From Vibrio sp. 10N.261.45.E2 (GTDB taxonomy: Bacteria > Pseudomonadota > Gammaproteobacteria > Enterobacterales > Vibrionaceae): a DNA stretch of 56,293 nt. The translations under genes and the position numbers were made by a program. Position 1 is the stretch's first letter. Every line of letters begins with the position of its first letter. Location: assembly GCF_002875705.1 (NCBI RefSeq), contig NZ_MCZZ01000095.1:1-56293 (forward strand), read 5' to 3'. The notes under the pieces were generated by a model. The model made no database searches and was not told the origin of the DNA. It worked only from the letters and a program-made list of their open reading frames with translations. Of the stretch, positions 28,160 to 36,027 are shown piece after piece.

Positions 28160-30565
28160 TTAAGCCGTTTCTGATTGAGCATCGACCGAGGTCGGGGCTG
28201 TTTCTGAGACTTCCTGAATCGCCATCAGAATACGCTCTGGCGTTGCTGGTGTGTTTAGCTTAGGAATCGCGCCATCGACGGCTACATAGCTAATGGCATC
28301 TTTCAGTGCGCTCCATACCGACATACCCAACATGAAAGGGGGCTCACCCACGGCTTTCGAGTTGAAGACGGTGTCTTCTGGGTTGTTACGGTTTTCTAAA
28401 AGGTGCGTTCTGAAATCAATTGGCATATCAGCAATCGCAGGGATCTTGTAACTTGCAGGGCCATTGGTCATCAAGCGGCCTTGCTGGTTCCAAACCAACT
28501 CTTCCGTGGTTAACCAACCGACACCTTGCACAAAGCCACCTTCGACTTGGCCGATATCAATCGCAGGGTTCAATGAAGCGCCTACGTCATGCAGGATATC
28601 GACACGCAGAATCTTGTTCTCGCCGGTTAAGGTATCGACGATAACCTCTGAACAAGATGCTCCGTATGCGTAGTAGTAGAACGGACGACCGCGCGCTTTC
28701 TCGTGATCGTAATAGATCTTCGGAGTGCGGTAGAAGCCAGTGCTTGATAGCGAGATTTGGTTAAACCAAGCCAGTTCAACAAATGAGTTGAAGGTCATGA
28801 TCTCATCGCGGATCTGCACCATGCCGTTCTTAAATACCACCTCTTCAGGCCACACTTTGAAGTGCGAAGAAGCGAAGTCGATCAGGCGCTGCTTAATGGT
28901 CATTGCGGCGTTTTGCGCGGCCTTACCGTTGAGGTCGGTGCCCGATGAGGCTGCGGTTGGTGATGTGTTCGGAACTTTGTCTGTGTTTGTAGCGGTGATC
29001 TGGATACGTTCGACATCGACTTGGAACTCCTGTGCAACGATTTGTGCCACTTTGATGTTCAAGCCTTGCCCCATTTCCGTACCACCGTGATTCAAATGAA
29101 TACTGCCATCGGTGTAGATATGGATGAGCGCACCTGCTTGGTTCAAGAAAGTCGCAGTAAACGAGATGCCGAATTTCACTGGTGTGATCGCTAGGCCTTT
29201 CTTCAAGATAGGACTTTGCTTGTTGAACTCGGCAATGTCTTTACGACGTGCGTGATAGTCACTGCTGCGTTCAAGCTGTTCGGTTATCTCAGGTAAAAAG
29301 TTGTCTTCAACGGTTTGGTAGTAATGGGTTACGTTACGGCCTTCTTCGCCGTAGTAGTTCGCCTTACGTACTTCCAAAGGATCTTTTTTCAGGTAACGCG
29401 CAATCTCGTCCATGATGTGTTCGATGGTCATCATGCCTTGCGGGCCACCAAAGCCACGGTATGCGGTGTTTGATGCTGTGTTGGTTTTGCATCGATGACC
29501 AACTACAGTTGCATCGCCTAAGTAATAAGCGTTGTCTGAGTGGAACATCGCACGGTCGACGATAGAGCTTGATAAGTCTGGTGAGTAACCACAGTTACCT
29601 GCAACGGTAATGTCGGCACCTTGAATCACACCATTGTCGTCAAAACCGACGGTGTATTGGTTGTAAAACGGGTGTCGTTTACCGGTTTGTTGCATGTCTT
29701 CACTGCGCAGCAGACGCATTTTGGTCGGTCGACTTGTAAGGTGGGCAATCACCGCAGCCATACAGGCAGGAGAGGCTGCTTGAGTCTCTTTACCACCGAA
29801 ACCACCCCCCATACGACGCATATCAATCACGACTTTGTGCATCGGTACGCCAATCACTTCCGCAACCAGCTTTTGAACTTCGGTCGGGTTTTGAGTCGAG
29901 GTGTAGACGATCATGCCGCCGTCTTCGGTTGGCATTACGCTACTGATTTGGGTTTCTAGGTAGAAGTGCTCTTGGCCGCCGATCTCTAGGTCACCAGAGA
30001 TCACGTGTTTCGCTTTTGCCAGTGCCGCTTTTGAGTCACCACGTTGTTGAGTGTGGCTCTCTGTCACGAAGTGCTCTTTTGCTAGCGCTTCTTTGACATC
30101 AAGAATAGCTGGTAGCTCTTCGTATTCAATAATCGCAGCATGTGCGGCTTTGCGTGCGGTTTCTAAATCATTAGCTGCCACGGCAATCACAGGTTGGCCA
30201 TAGTATTCTACTTTGCCGTCTGCAAGCAGTGGGTCACCCGGAAGGATAGCACCGATATCTAGCTCACCCGGTACGTCTTTCGCTTGAATAGCAATCGCCA
30301 CGCCTTCGAACTCGTAACACGGTGACAGATCTATTTTTGTGATGTTGGCGTGTGCTTGAGTGCTCAGGCGTGCGTATACGTGCAGCTGATTTGGGAACTC
30401 AAGGCGGTCGTCAATGTATACCGCTTCGCCCGTTACTTGTTTGGCTGCACTGTCGTGTTTAACACTTTTACCCACGCCAGTTTTTAGGTCTTGTTTTGCA
30501 ATGGTAACCATCTCTTCGTGGGTCATCGCATTGCTCTTGTGAACAGAGGAATTTGATTTAGACAT
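28160..30565 (-). CDS. xdhB: Xanthine dehydrogenase, molybdopterin-binding large subunit
   Basis: The catalytic subunit oxidising hypoxanthine and xanthine to urate. The 801-residue protein carries molybdopterin-domain motifs in order: GQPVIAVAAND, MGGGFGGKE, AYRGFGGPQGM, GTEMGQGLNIKVAQIV, TAASSGTDLNGKAAQNAA, and GEPPFMLG near residue 738 with the catalytic glutamate. Length and motifs match bacterial XdhB, in which the FeS/FAD part is a separate subunit. Its start overlaps the end of xdhA by 8 bp, indicating translational coupling. The last 25 residues are a variable, Glu/Thr/Ala-rich tail. Confidence 0.97.
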   Translation of the reverse strand: MSKSNSSVHKSNAMTHEEMVTIAKQDLKTGVGKSVKHDSAAKQVTGEAVYIDDRLEFPNQLHVYARLSTQAHANITKIDLSPCYEFEGVAIAIQAKDVPGELDIGAILPGDPLLADGKVEYYGQPVIAVAANDLETARKAAHAAIIEYEELPAILDVKEALAKEHFVTESHTQQRGDSKAALAKAKHVISGDLEIGGQEHFYLETQISSVMPTEDGGMIVYTSTQNPTEVQKLVAEVIGVPMHKVVIDMRRMGGGFGGKETQAASPACMAAVIAHLTSRPTKMRLLRSEDMQQTGKRHPFYNQYTVGFDDNGVIQGADITVAGNCGYSPDLSSSIVDRAMFHSDNAYYLGDATVVGHRCKTNTASNTAYRGFGGPQGMMTIEHIMDEIARYLKKDPLEVRKANYYGEEGRNVTHYYQTVEDNFLPEITEQLERSSDYHARRKDIAEFNKQSPILKKGLAITPVKFGISFTATFLNQAGALIHIYTDGSIHLNHGGTEMGQGLNIKVAQIVAQEFQVDVERIQITATNTDKVPNTSPTAASSGTDLNGKAAQNAAMTIKQRLIDFASSHFKVWPEEVVFKNGMVQIRDEIMTFNSFVELAWFNQISLSSTGFYRTPKIYYDHEKARGRPFYYYAYGASCSEVIVDTLTGENKILRVDILHDVGASLNPAIDIGQVEGGFVQGVGWLTTEELVWNQQGRLMTNGPASYKIPAIADMPIDFRTHLLENRNNPEDTVFNSKAVGEPPFMLGMSVWSALKDAISYVAVDGAIPKLNTPATPERILMAIQEVSETAPTSVDAQSETA

Positions 30566-32003
30566 AAGACGTTACCCTTGTTTCGATTTGGTTGTTTTTG
30601 TTCTGCTGTTCAATGAAGTAACGACGCAGCATGTTAGCCGCCGACAGTGAACGGTATTCTTGGCTTGCACGGAAATCAGAGAGTGGCTCAAAGTCGTTAT
30701 ACAGTTCCTGCATCGCTAACTTAATATTAGCGTCTGTCCACGGTTTGCCTAATAACGTGTTTTCACAACGCGCCGCGCGCTTAGGCGTTGCTGCCATACC
30801 GCCAAAGGCGATACGAGCGTAAGAAACCTTGCCATCTTCGATTTGAATATCAAACGCACCACACACTGCAGAGATATCATCGTCTAAACGTTTAGACAGT
30901 TTGTAAGCTCGGAAGCTGTCGTTGGTTGGCTTAGGAATGATGATCTGTTCAATGAACTCACTCTCTTTTTGCGCTGTCACTTTGTAGCTGATGAAGTAAT
31001 CTTCAATCGGCATGATGCGTGATTCATCACCACAACGAAGTTTGATCTTCGCGTTTAGGGCAATCAGCAGAGGAGGCGTATCACCGATAGGCGAGGCATT
31101 CGCCACGTTACCGCCTATGGTGCCTTGGTTACGCACTTGCAGTGACGCAAAGCGATGCAGCAGTTCACCAAAATCTGGATAGTGTTTTTTTAGTAGTGAG
31201 TAAGAGTCACTGATTGGAAGGTTGGCACCAATGATTAAGTCGGTGTCTGTCTCTTCACATACCTTCATGTCTTCAACAAGGTTTACGCTGATCAGCGTTT
31301 CAATCTCACGATGGAATTGCGTCACTTCCAGTGCTAAATCCGTACCGCCAGCAACCAGTTTAGCGTTTGGATGCGCTTGAAAAAGCTTGGCCAGCTCATC
31401 GGTGCTTTTCGGGGAAAAAGCGGTGAGGTGACCAAGGCGTAAGTTGGCCTCGGTGTCTTGAATACTTTCTAGCTTCTTGATGGTGTTGCGTTCAAGTTCT
31501 GCAAATTGGTCGATCAAAGGTTGGTCTGTTGAAAGCGACATCGCAGCATCAACAATTGGTCGGTAGCCCGTACAACGACATAGGTTCCCTGCCAGTGATT
31601 CCATGACGTCTTCTTTGCTCGCATCGGGTTTGTTCTTACCTAGTGCAAACATCGACATGATGAAGCCCGGCGTGCAGTAACCACATTGTGAACCGTGAAA
31701 ATCGACCACCGCTTTCTGCACCGGGTGCAATGACTTATCTCTGTTTTGCAGATCTTCTACTGTGATTAGCTGTTTACCGTGCAGCGCTGAAACGAACGTA
31801 AGGCAAGAGTTCACCGAACGGTATTGCAGTTGTCCATCCACCACTTCACCGAGAACTACCGTACATGCACCACAGTCACCCGACCCACAACCTTCTTTGG
31901 TACCGGTTTTATTAACCTTGGTACGAAGGTAATTGAGCACTGTCATATTTGGCGACAGATTGTCTTCACGTCTTATTTCCTGATTGAGCAAAAAAGTAAT
32001 CAA
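30558..32003 (-). CDS. xdhA: Xanthine dehydrogenase, FeS/FAD small subunit
   Basis: Carries electrons from the molybdenum centre to NAD. The 481-residue protein has an N-terminal plant-type [2Fe-2S] cluster (EGCGSGDCGACTVVLG, Cys39/44/47), a second cluster (QCGYCTPGF and LCRCTGYRP), then the FAD domain (KLVAGGTDLALEV, IGGNVANASPIGDTPP) and a CO-dehydrogenase-like C-terminal domain (AFGGMAATPKRAARCE). It is the first gene of the operon. Upstream are two RutR-type boxes (32046-32089) and two GntR-type palindromes (32131-32142, 32223-32234). Confidence 0.97.
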   Translation of the reverse strand: MITFLLNQEIRREDNLSPNMTVLNYLRTKVNKTGTKEGCGSGDCGACTVVLGEVVDGQLQYRSVNSCLTFVSALHGKQLITVEDLQNRDKSLHPVQKAVVDFHGSQCGYCTPGFIMSMFALGKNKPDASKEDVMESLAGNLCRCTGYRPIVDAAMSLSTDQPLIDQFAELERNTIKKLESIQDTEANLRLGHLTAFSPKSTDELAKLFQAHPNAKLVAGGTDLALEVTQFHREIETLISVNLVEDMKVCEETDTDLIIGANLPISDSYSLLKKHYPDFGELLHRFASLQVRNQGTIGGNVANASPIGDTPPLLIALNAKIKLRCGDESRIMPIEDYFISYKVTAQKESEFIEQIIIPKPTNDSFRAYKLSKRLDDDISAVCGAFDIQIEDGKVSYARIAFGGMAATPKRAARCENTLLGKPWTDANIKLAMQELYNDFEPLSDFRASQEYRSLSAANMLRRYFIEQQNKNNQIETRVTSYV

Positions 32004-32045
32004 GAGACCTCCTTGTAAATCGACATATTTCCATGTGTATTCTTT

Positions 32046-32089
32046 TTGACTTCTAGGTCAATAATTATCCATCCTGACCCTGTGGTCAA
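32046..32089. promoter_or_regulatory. Two RutR-type boxes upstream of xdhA
   Basis: TTGACTTCTAGGTCAA (32046-32061) and CTGACCCTGTGGTCAA (32074-32089) match the E. coli RutR consensus TTGACCAnnTGGTCAA at 11 and 12 of 14 fixed positions. Their starts are 28 bp apart and they lie 43-86 bp before the xdhA start. The RutR-like protein at 9463-10071 is the natural candidate ligand. Confidence 0.6.
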
Positions 32090-32130
32090 CTATTTATTTA
32101 CAAAAATGCAACAAAGAGGTGTCGTGGTAA

Positions 32131-32142
32131 ATTGTGTACAAT
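32131..32142. promoter_or_regulatory. GntR-type palindrome ATTGTGTACAAT upstream of xdhA
   Basis: Differs from the gcl/puuE operator by one base. It lies 127 bp upstream of xdhA. Confidence 0.6.
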
Positions 32143-32222
32143 CCACTTTGTTATCTATTTTTTTGTTTTATATAGATTTGGTGGTCTTTTGATAAGTTTA
32201 ATGTTGTGAATGTGTTTTTGAC

Positions 32223-32234
32223 GATGTATACAAA
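32223..32234. promoter_or_regulatory. Second GntR-type site (TGTATACA core) upstream of xdhA
   Basis: GATGTATACAAA keeps the TGTATACA core (32225-32232) but has weaker flanks. It lies 91 bp beyond the 32131 site in the 451-bp xdhA/gntR interval. That interval otherwise holds only the gntR terminator. Confidence 0.45.
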
Positions 32235-32363
32235 AATGTAGGGATTTAAGGAGGCGAGCGCATCAGTGTTATTCAGTTCTATAGCTTCGTTCAGGCTAGT
32301 AATAACAAGGCGAATAGGGGAAGTAGTGGTGATTTTCTAACGATGGAAGAGGGTTTCACGCAT

Positions 32364-32398
32364 AAAAAAGAGAAGTAAACGCTGAGGCTTACTTCTCT
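32364..32398 (-). terminator. Intrinsic terminator of the GntR gene
   Basis: AGAGAAGTAA/TTACTTCTCT, a 10-bp stem with a 10-nt loop, followed on the minus strand by a run of T. It lies about 55 bp after the regulator's stop codon. Confidence 0.85.
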
Positions 32399-32454
32399 CC
32401 TATTTTGTTAATAAAAAGTTGTTAACAAAAGGTTTGGCTATCTAGTTAGCAAAG

Positions 32455-33189
32455 CTATGACTTGCTTTTGAGCAGATCAGAGAACACCACGTGCAGGTCG
32501 CTCGAAGCTGTGTTGCTGTCTAGGTTGAGCTTGGAGCGAATATGGCTTAAATGCTCTAGCATTAGGTCAACGGCTTGCTCTTCATCGCCAGACTCTATCG
32601 CATCAAGTAACCCTTCATGCTCATCGAGAGAGCAATTTGAGTGGCTGCCGGTTTCGTACTGGGCAATAAGCAGTGAAGTTTGCGATACCAAGCTGCGTTG
32701 GAAAGCCAGCAGTGGCGCGTTCTCTGCCATTTCAGCCAATTTGATGTGGAACTCACCAGACAAACGTAGGCCAGAGCCGTAATCACCTTGGTCGAAAGCA
32801 CAGTTCTCTTTCGCGACTAATTTTCTGCATTCTTCTATTTGAGCTTTGGTTGCGTTTTTTACCGCCAGCTCAGTGATAGCAATTTCCATCACTTCACGTG
32901 CTTTAAATATCTGCTTGGCTTCGTCTACTGTTGGGGCTGCAATCACAGCACCTCGATTAGGGCGGATCACCACAACTTGTTCTAAAGAGAGGCGCAGCAA
33001 GGCACGGCGGATAATAGTACGGCTAACGCCAAAGATTTCTGCAAGTGCTTCTTCGCTCAATTTAGTAGCTGGTGGCAGCCTTTGTTCTAGTATCGCGTCG
33101 AAGATATGGCAGTAAACAACATCGTCTTGAGTCTGGCCTGTTACTTTCGTTTTTACACCTTTGGAGACAGAGTTTTTGAGAACTGTCAT
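32455..33189 (-). CDS. GntR-family (FCD) regulator, likely purine-catabolism repressor
   Basis: A 244-residue regulator with an N-terminal winged helix (LSEEALAEIFGVSRTIIRRA, then the wing VVVIRPNRGAVI) and an all-helical FCD ligand domain (AREVMEIAITELAVK, SGEFHIKLAEMAENAPL, LDEHEGLLDAIESGD). FCD members bind small carboxylates or purine intermediates. It lies behind the xdh operon and has TTGTATACAA-type sites in its own promoter (33255-33278), so autoregulation is likely. The same palindrome precedes aceB, gcl, puuE, hiuH and xdhA. HpxS of Klebsiella, a GntR protein in purine catabolism, is a possible counterpart. Confidence 0.9.
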   Translation of the reverse strand: MTVLKNSVSKGVKTKVTGQTQDDVVYCHIFDAILEQRLPPATKLSEEALAEIFGVSRTIIRRALLRLSLEQVVVIRPNRGAVIAAPTVDEAKQIFKAREVMEIAITELAVKNATKAQIEECRKLVAKENCAFDQGDYGSGLRLSGEFHIKLAEMAENAPLLAFQRSLVSQTSLLIAQYETGSHSNCSLDEHEGLLDAIESGDEEQAVDLMLEHLSHIRSKLNLDSNTASSDLHVVFSDLLKSKS

Positions 33190-33254
33190 AGAGATAAGGA
33201 CCCTTGTTTAGTCTAGTTGGGTTGGTCGAGAATAATTCATGAGTATTACTCTAT

Positions 33255-33278
33255 ATTGTATACATTTATCTATACAAT
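33255..33278. promoter_or_regulatory. GntR operator and half-site upstream of its own gene
   Basis: ATTGTATACATT (33255-33266) followed by ATCTATACAAT (33268-33278), 65-89 bp before the regulator's start. This suggests autoregulation. Confidence 0.6.
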
Positions 33279-33383
33279 GCCACCGGATGAAAGTGCGATG
33301 CACGCTTATTTGTTAATGACTTATAACATTTAGTTTGCAGGGAACTGTGTGCAATCTTTGGCTTTAAGTCATATTCGGTTCAA

Positions 33384-34070
33384 CTAAACGCGATTATCGC
33401 CACAGCTGTATGCCACTATTTGGCTTATTTCGCTCAGGTTGCGACCTGATTGCTGCTGCCACTCGTTGAAAGCCTTACTCGCTGCGACTTGTGCTCGCTT
33501 GGTATTGCGACCGCTATCGACCACATCGGTACTGCGTAGGTGCGCTTCAACGTCCGATGACAAGATGAAGGTGTCTTTACCCATTTGACGCAGAGTGTAG
33601 GCACCAGTATTACCACCTAATCGCTTGCCGTGTTTTTTTAGGTAGTCCCAAAGTTCTGTGATGCGTTCTGATGGCCAGTCGGCAACCATTTGTGAGAAGG
33701 AATCCGCTTCACGCTTGGCATTGTGGATCATCATTGCGTTGGCAGGGATGGTCATCACCTTTGTGAGGTGCCGAATAATACGCGGGTCTTGTGCTTTCTG
33801 TTCCCACATCTCATTCGGCAGCATCAGCATCTTTTCGATGTCGAATTCAAAGAACACTTCTTCAAATTGCGGCCATTTCTTTCTCACCACATTCCATGAA
33901 ATACCACACTGGAATACCTTTTCAGTAAAGGCTGCCAGCCAACGGTCGTCGGTGATTTGCGATAGCTCGGCTTGTGAAAGAGGCGCACGAACAATCTTTT
34001 CGAGCTCTGCCGCTCCGCCTTTACGGTGAGCCGCACGTTGGTAAATGGTGTCGAATTTTTCTTGGGTCAT
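33384..34070 (-). CDS. DNA-3-methyladenine glycosylase I-like protein
   Basis: A 228-residue helical HhH-type DNA glycosylase of the Tag branch, which removes alkylated adenine. The segment FTEKVFQCGISWNVVRKKWP corresponds to the Tag pattern around the base pocket, and GGNTGAYTLRQMGKDTFILS near residue 150 is family-typical. It is longer than and clearly diverged from E. coli Tag (187 residues), and I cannot see all four zinc ligands of true Tag, so the substrate is less certain. ATG 34070 is preferred over TTG 34082. Confidence 0.75.
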   Translation of the reverse strand: MTQEKFDTIYQRAAHRKGGAAELEKIVRAPLSQAELSQITDDRWLAAFTEKVFQCGISWNVVRKKWPQFEEVFFEFDIEKMLMLPNEMWEQKAQDPRIIRHLTKVMTIPANAMMIHNAKREADSFSQMVADWPSERITELWDYLKKHGKRLGGNTGAYTLRQMGKDTFILSSDVEAHLRSTDVVDSGRNTKRAQVAASKAFNEWQQQSGRNLSEISQIVAYSCGDNRV

Positions 34071-34133
34071 TGGAGGTTCCAAACTAAAGCGATTCTTTAT
34101 GATATGGGGGCTAATTTCTATATGAAAAGGAGC

Positions 34134-34760
34134 TTAAGCTTCTGTCGCCAATTGAGCGAGAAAGCCACGCATGTAATTAGTGCGTTTGTCGGCTTCTAAT
34201 TTGGCGGATTCTGTATTCATGGTTTCAGCGAGCTTGAACAGCTTCACATAGAAGTGATCGACGCTGTAATGCTTGTCATCCAAGTCGCGCTGCTTCGCAA
34301 ACGGGTCTTCGTGGTTATAGAGTTCGGCATCGAAGCTCTGACCCACGTATAGACAGCGTGCAATGCCGATTGCACCGAGAGAGTCAAGGCGATCCGCATC
34401 TTGAACAATCTGAGCTTCCAAGGTTTCTGGCGTGATGTTGGCGCTATAGCTGTGCGTGACAATGGCATGATGGATCTCATCAAGATAGGACGCGGGATAG
34501 TCGATAGATTTGAGGAAAGAGATCGCCTTGTCTGCTGCCATTATTGAGCTTTGGGCTCTGTCTGGATGATTCTTAGGAAAGGTGAAGCAATCATGAAGGT
34601 AAGCGGCAGGGAGGACGACCTCAAGCTTCGCCTGTTCTTGAGTACATAAAGCTTTAGCAGCTTTGACAACGCGCTTGATGTGGCTGATGTCGTGCGCTGC
34701 ATCTTGTGTCATCTCTCGCTGTGCAAAATCAAGCAGTTGGTCTTCAAACTTTTCCTTCAC
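34134..34760 (-). CDS. HD-domain phosphohydrolase (YedJ-like)
   Basis: A 208-residue metal-dependent phosphohydrolase. The HD-superfamily residues appear in order: His in AHDISHIKRVV, the HD doublet in AAYLHDCFTF, His in HHAIVTHSYS and Asp in IVQDADRLDSLGAIGIAR. Relatives such as E. coli YedJ are uncharacterised or act on nucleotides. The start is GTG. It lies 64 bp downstream of no gene on its strand but just before the glycosylase gene, with 63 bp between, so the two may be co-transcribed. Confidence 0.85.
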   Translation of the reverse strand: MKEKFEDQLLDFAQREMTQDAAHDISHIKRVVKAAKALCTQEQAKLEVVLPAAYLHDCFTFPKNHPDRAQSSIMAADKAISFLKSIDYPASYLDEIHHAIVTHSYSANITPETLEAQIVQDADRLDSLGAIGIARCLYVGQSFDAELYNHEDPFAKQRDLDDKHYSVDHFYVKLFKLAETMNTESAKLEADKRTNYMRGFLAQLATEA

Positions 34761-34877
34761 GCGTCTCTTTCTCCATATTTAGACGTTAGCAATCTTGCTT
34801 ATTACTTAGCATATATTTCACATCGACTGTAACAGTTTCAAGTGCGAGTTTTTATCTTTTATAAAAGGAATACCAAT

Positions 34878-34901
34878 AAAAAAACCGACTCTGTGAGTCG
34901 G
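34878..34901 (-). terminator. Intrinsic terminator of the HAD phosphatase gene
   Basis: On the minus strand, CCGACTC and GAGTCGG pair around a 3-nt loop and are followed by a run of seven T. It lies about 55 bp after the phosphatase stop. Confidence 0.8.
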
Positions 34902-34956
34902 CTTAATGGAAAGGTTATTCTGTGTTGATTAAAGCGTTATCAACGGTAATCAGAAC

Positions 34957-35616
34957 CTAAGCAGCAGCTTGTTGAAGCTGTGCTAACACATCATGCAGAG
35001 AAGGGCTGATGGTGTGTCCAAGCGCTTTTACTTCGTCACATGGCTCTACTAAATCAGGGATCTGGAAGCTGATCATATTCGCTGCCATAGAAGCTCGAAT
35101 GCCGTTGTTTGAGTCTTCAAACGCAAGACAAGTTTCAGGAGCAACACCTAAGCGTTCTGCCGCCAGCAAGTAAATCTCTGGGTGAGGTTTACCGTGAGTC
35201 ACTTCGCAGCCTGTGCTTAGTGAAGTGAAGTAAGAATCTAGGCCTGCTAGCTCAAGCTTCTTCTTGGCGATATCTAGCTGAGTTGAGGTTGCCACCGCGA
35301 TTGGAATGTCATTTGATTTTAGCCATTCAAGCAGCTCAATCACGCCATCTTTTACAGGGATTGCTTGGTTTTTAACAATCGCACTGTAGCGAGTGCGCCA
35401 TTCATTATTCAGTGCAGGGTAGTCTAGGTTTTCACCGTAGCCATTTCGAAAAATCTGTTCGATAGTTTTTGCGTTGCAGCCAATGATGCCTAGGTAAACA
35501 TCTTGCAAAAACGGAACACCTTGTGCGTGACATGCTTCTTCAAAAACCTGCATACAAAGTCGCTCGGTGTCGAGCAGCAGTCCATCCATATCAAAAATAG
35601 CAGCTTGAAAATTCAT
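34957..35616 (-). CDS. HAD-family phosphatase (beta-phosphoglucomutase-like)
   Basis: A 219-residue HAD hydrolase, subfamily IA. Motif I is FDMDGLLLDTE with the nucleophilic aspartate, motif II is VATST (around residue 110), motif III is the lysine in HGKPHPEIY, and motif IV is AFEDSNNGIRA. The helical cap lies between motifs I and II. Substrates in this group are small phosphosugars or nucleotides; the exact one cannot be told. It has its own terminator and a weak ribosome-binding site. Confidence 0.88.
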   Translation of the reverse strand: MNFQAAIFDMDGLLLDTERLCMQVFEEACHAQGVPFLQDVYLGIIGCNAKTIEQIFRNGYGENLDYPALNNEWRTRYSAIVKNQAIPVKDGVIELLEWLKSNDIPIAVATSTQLDIAKKKLELAGLDSYFTSLSTGCEVTHGKPHPEIYLLAAERLGVAPETCLAFEDSNNGIRASMAANMISFQIPDLVEPCDEVKALGHTISPSLHDVLAQLQQAAA

Positions 35617-36027
35617 ATACGTGGTTCTTTCTGTGTTGTCGTCGTGAGGGAGGGTATTTTGACATAGTGTCTAGTGATAGGCGAGTCAACGTTCAGTAAG
35701 AATGTATCCAATTGGCTCGGTAATATGCCTCTGAATGACTTGGGTTGTGATTGGTTTGTGATTGAATAATATCGTTCAGTTATGAGCTTGATATTTTATA
35801 GGTCATACAGATCTAACAGAAACAATTATGATTATTCCACATAACAAACCTCAGCTTTGTATCTGTCTTCTTATTACATTTCATAAACTTACAGGTCGGT
35901 TAGCGTGACCATAATCTTATAAAAAACAATTTGCGGGAGCCTGCAATCATAGTGTGACCAAGCAATAAGTAAATGGCTGAGCTTAGGGAGAAAATATCAT
36001 TAGTCCACATTTTTAGCAGGGTTGCTT
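35617..36027. other. 411-bp divergent intergenic region
   Basis: A/T-rich region between the HAD phosphatase and the C4-dicarboxylate transporter, which must hold both promoters. I see no gene and no convincing FNR, CRP or GntR-type palindrome in it. Confidence 0.4.

Noticed and set aside
28111..28182. Upstream extension of xdhC into the end of xdhB.
   Set aside because: AGGAGG precedes ATG 28110, and the family's conserved region begins soon after it.
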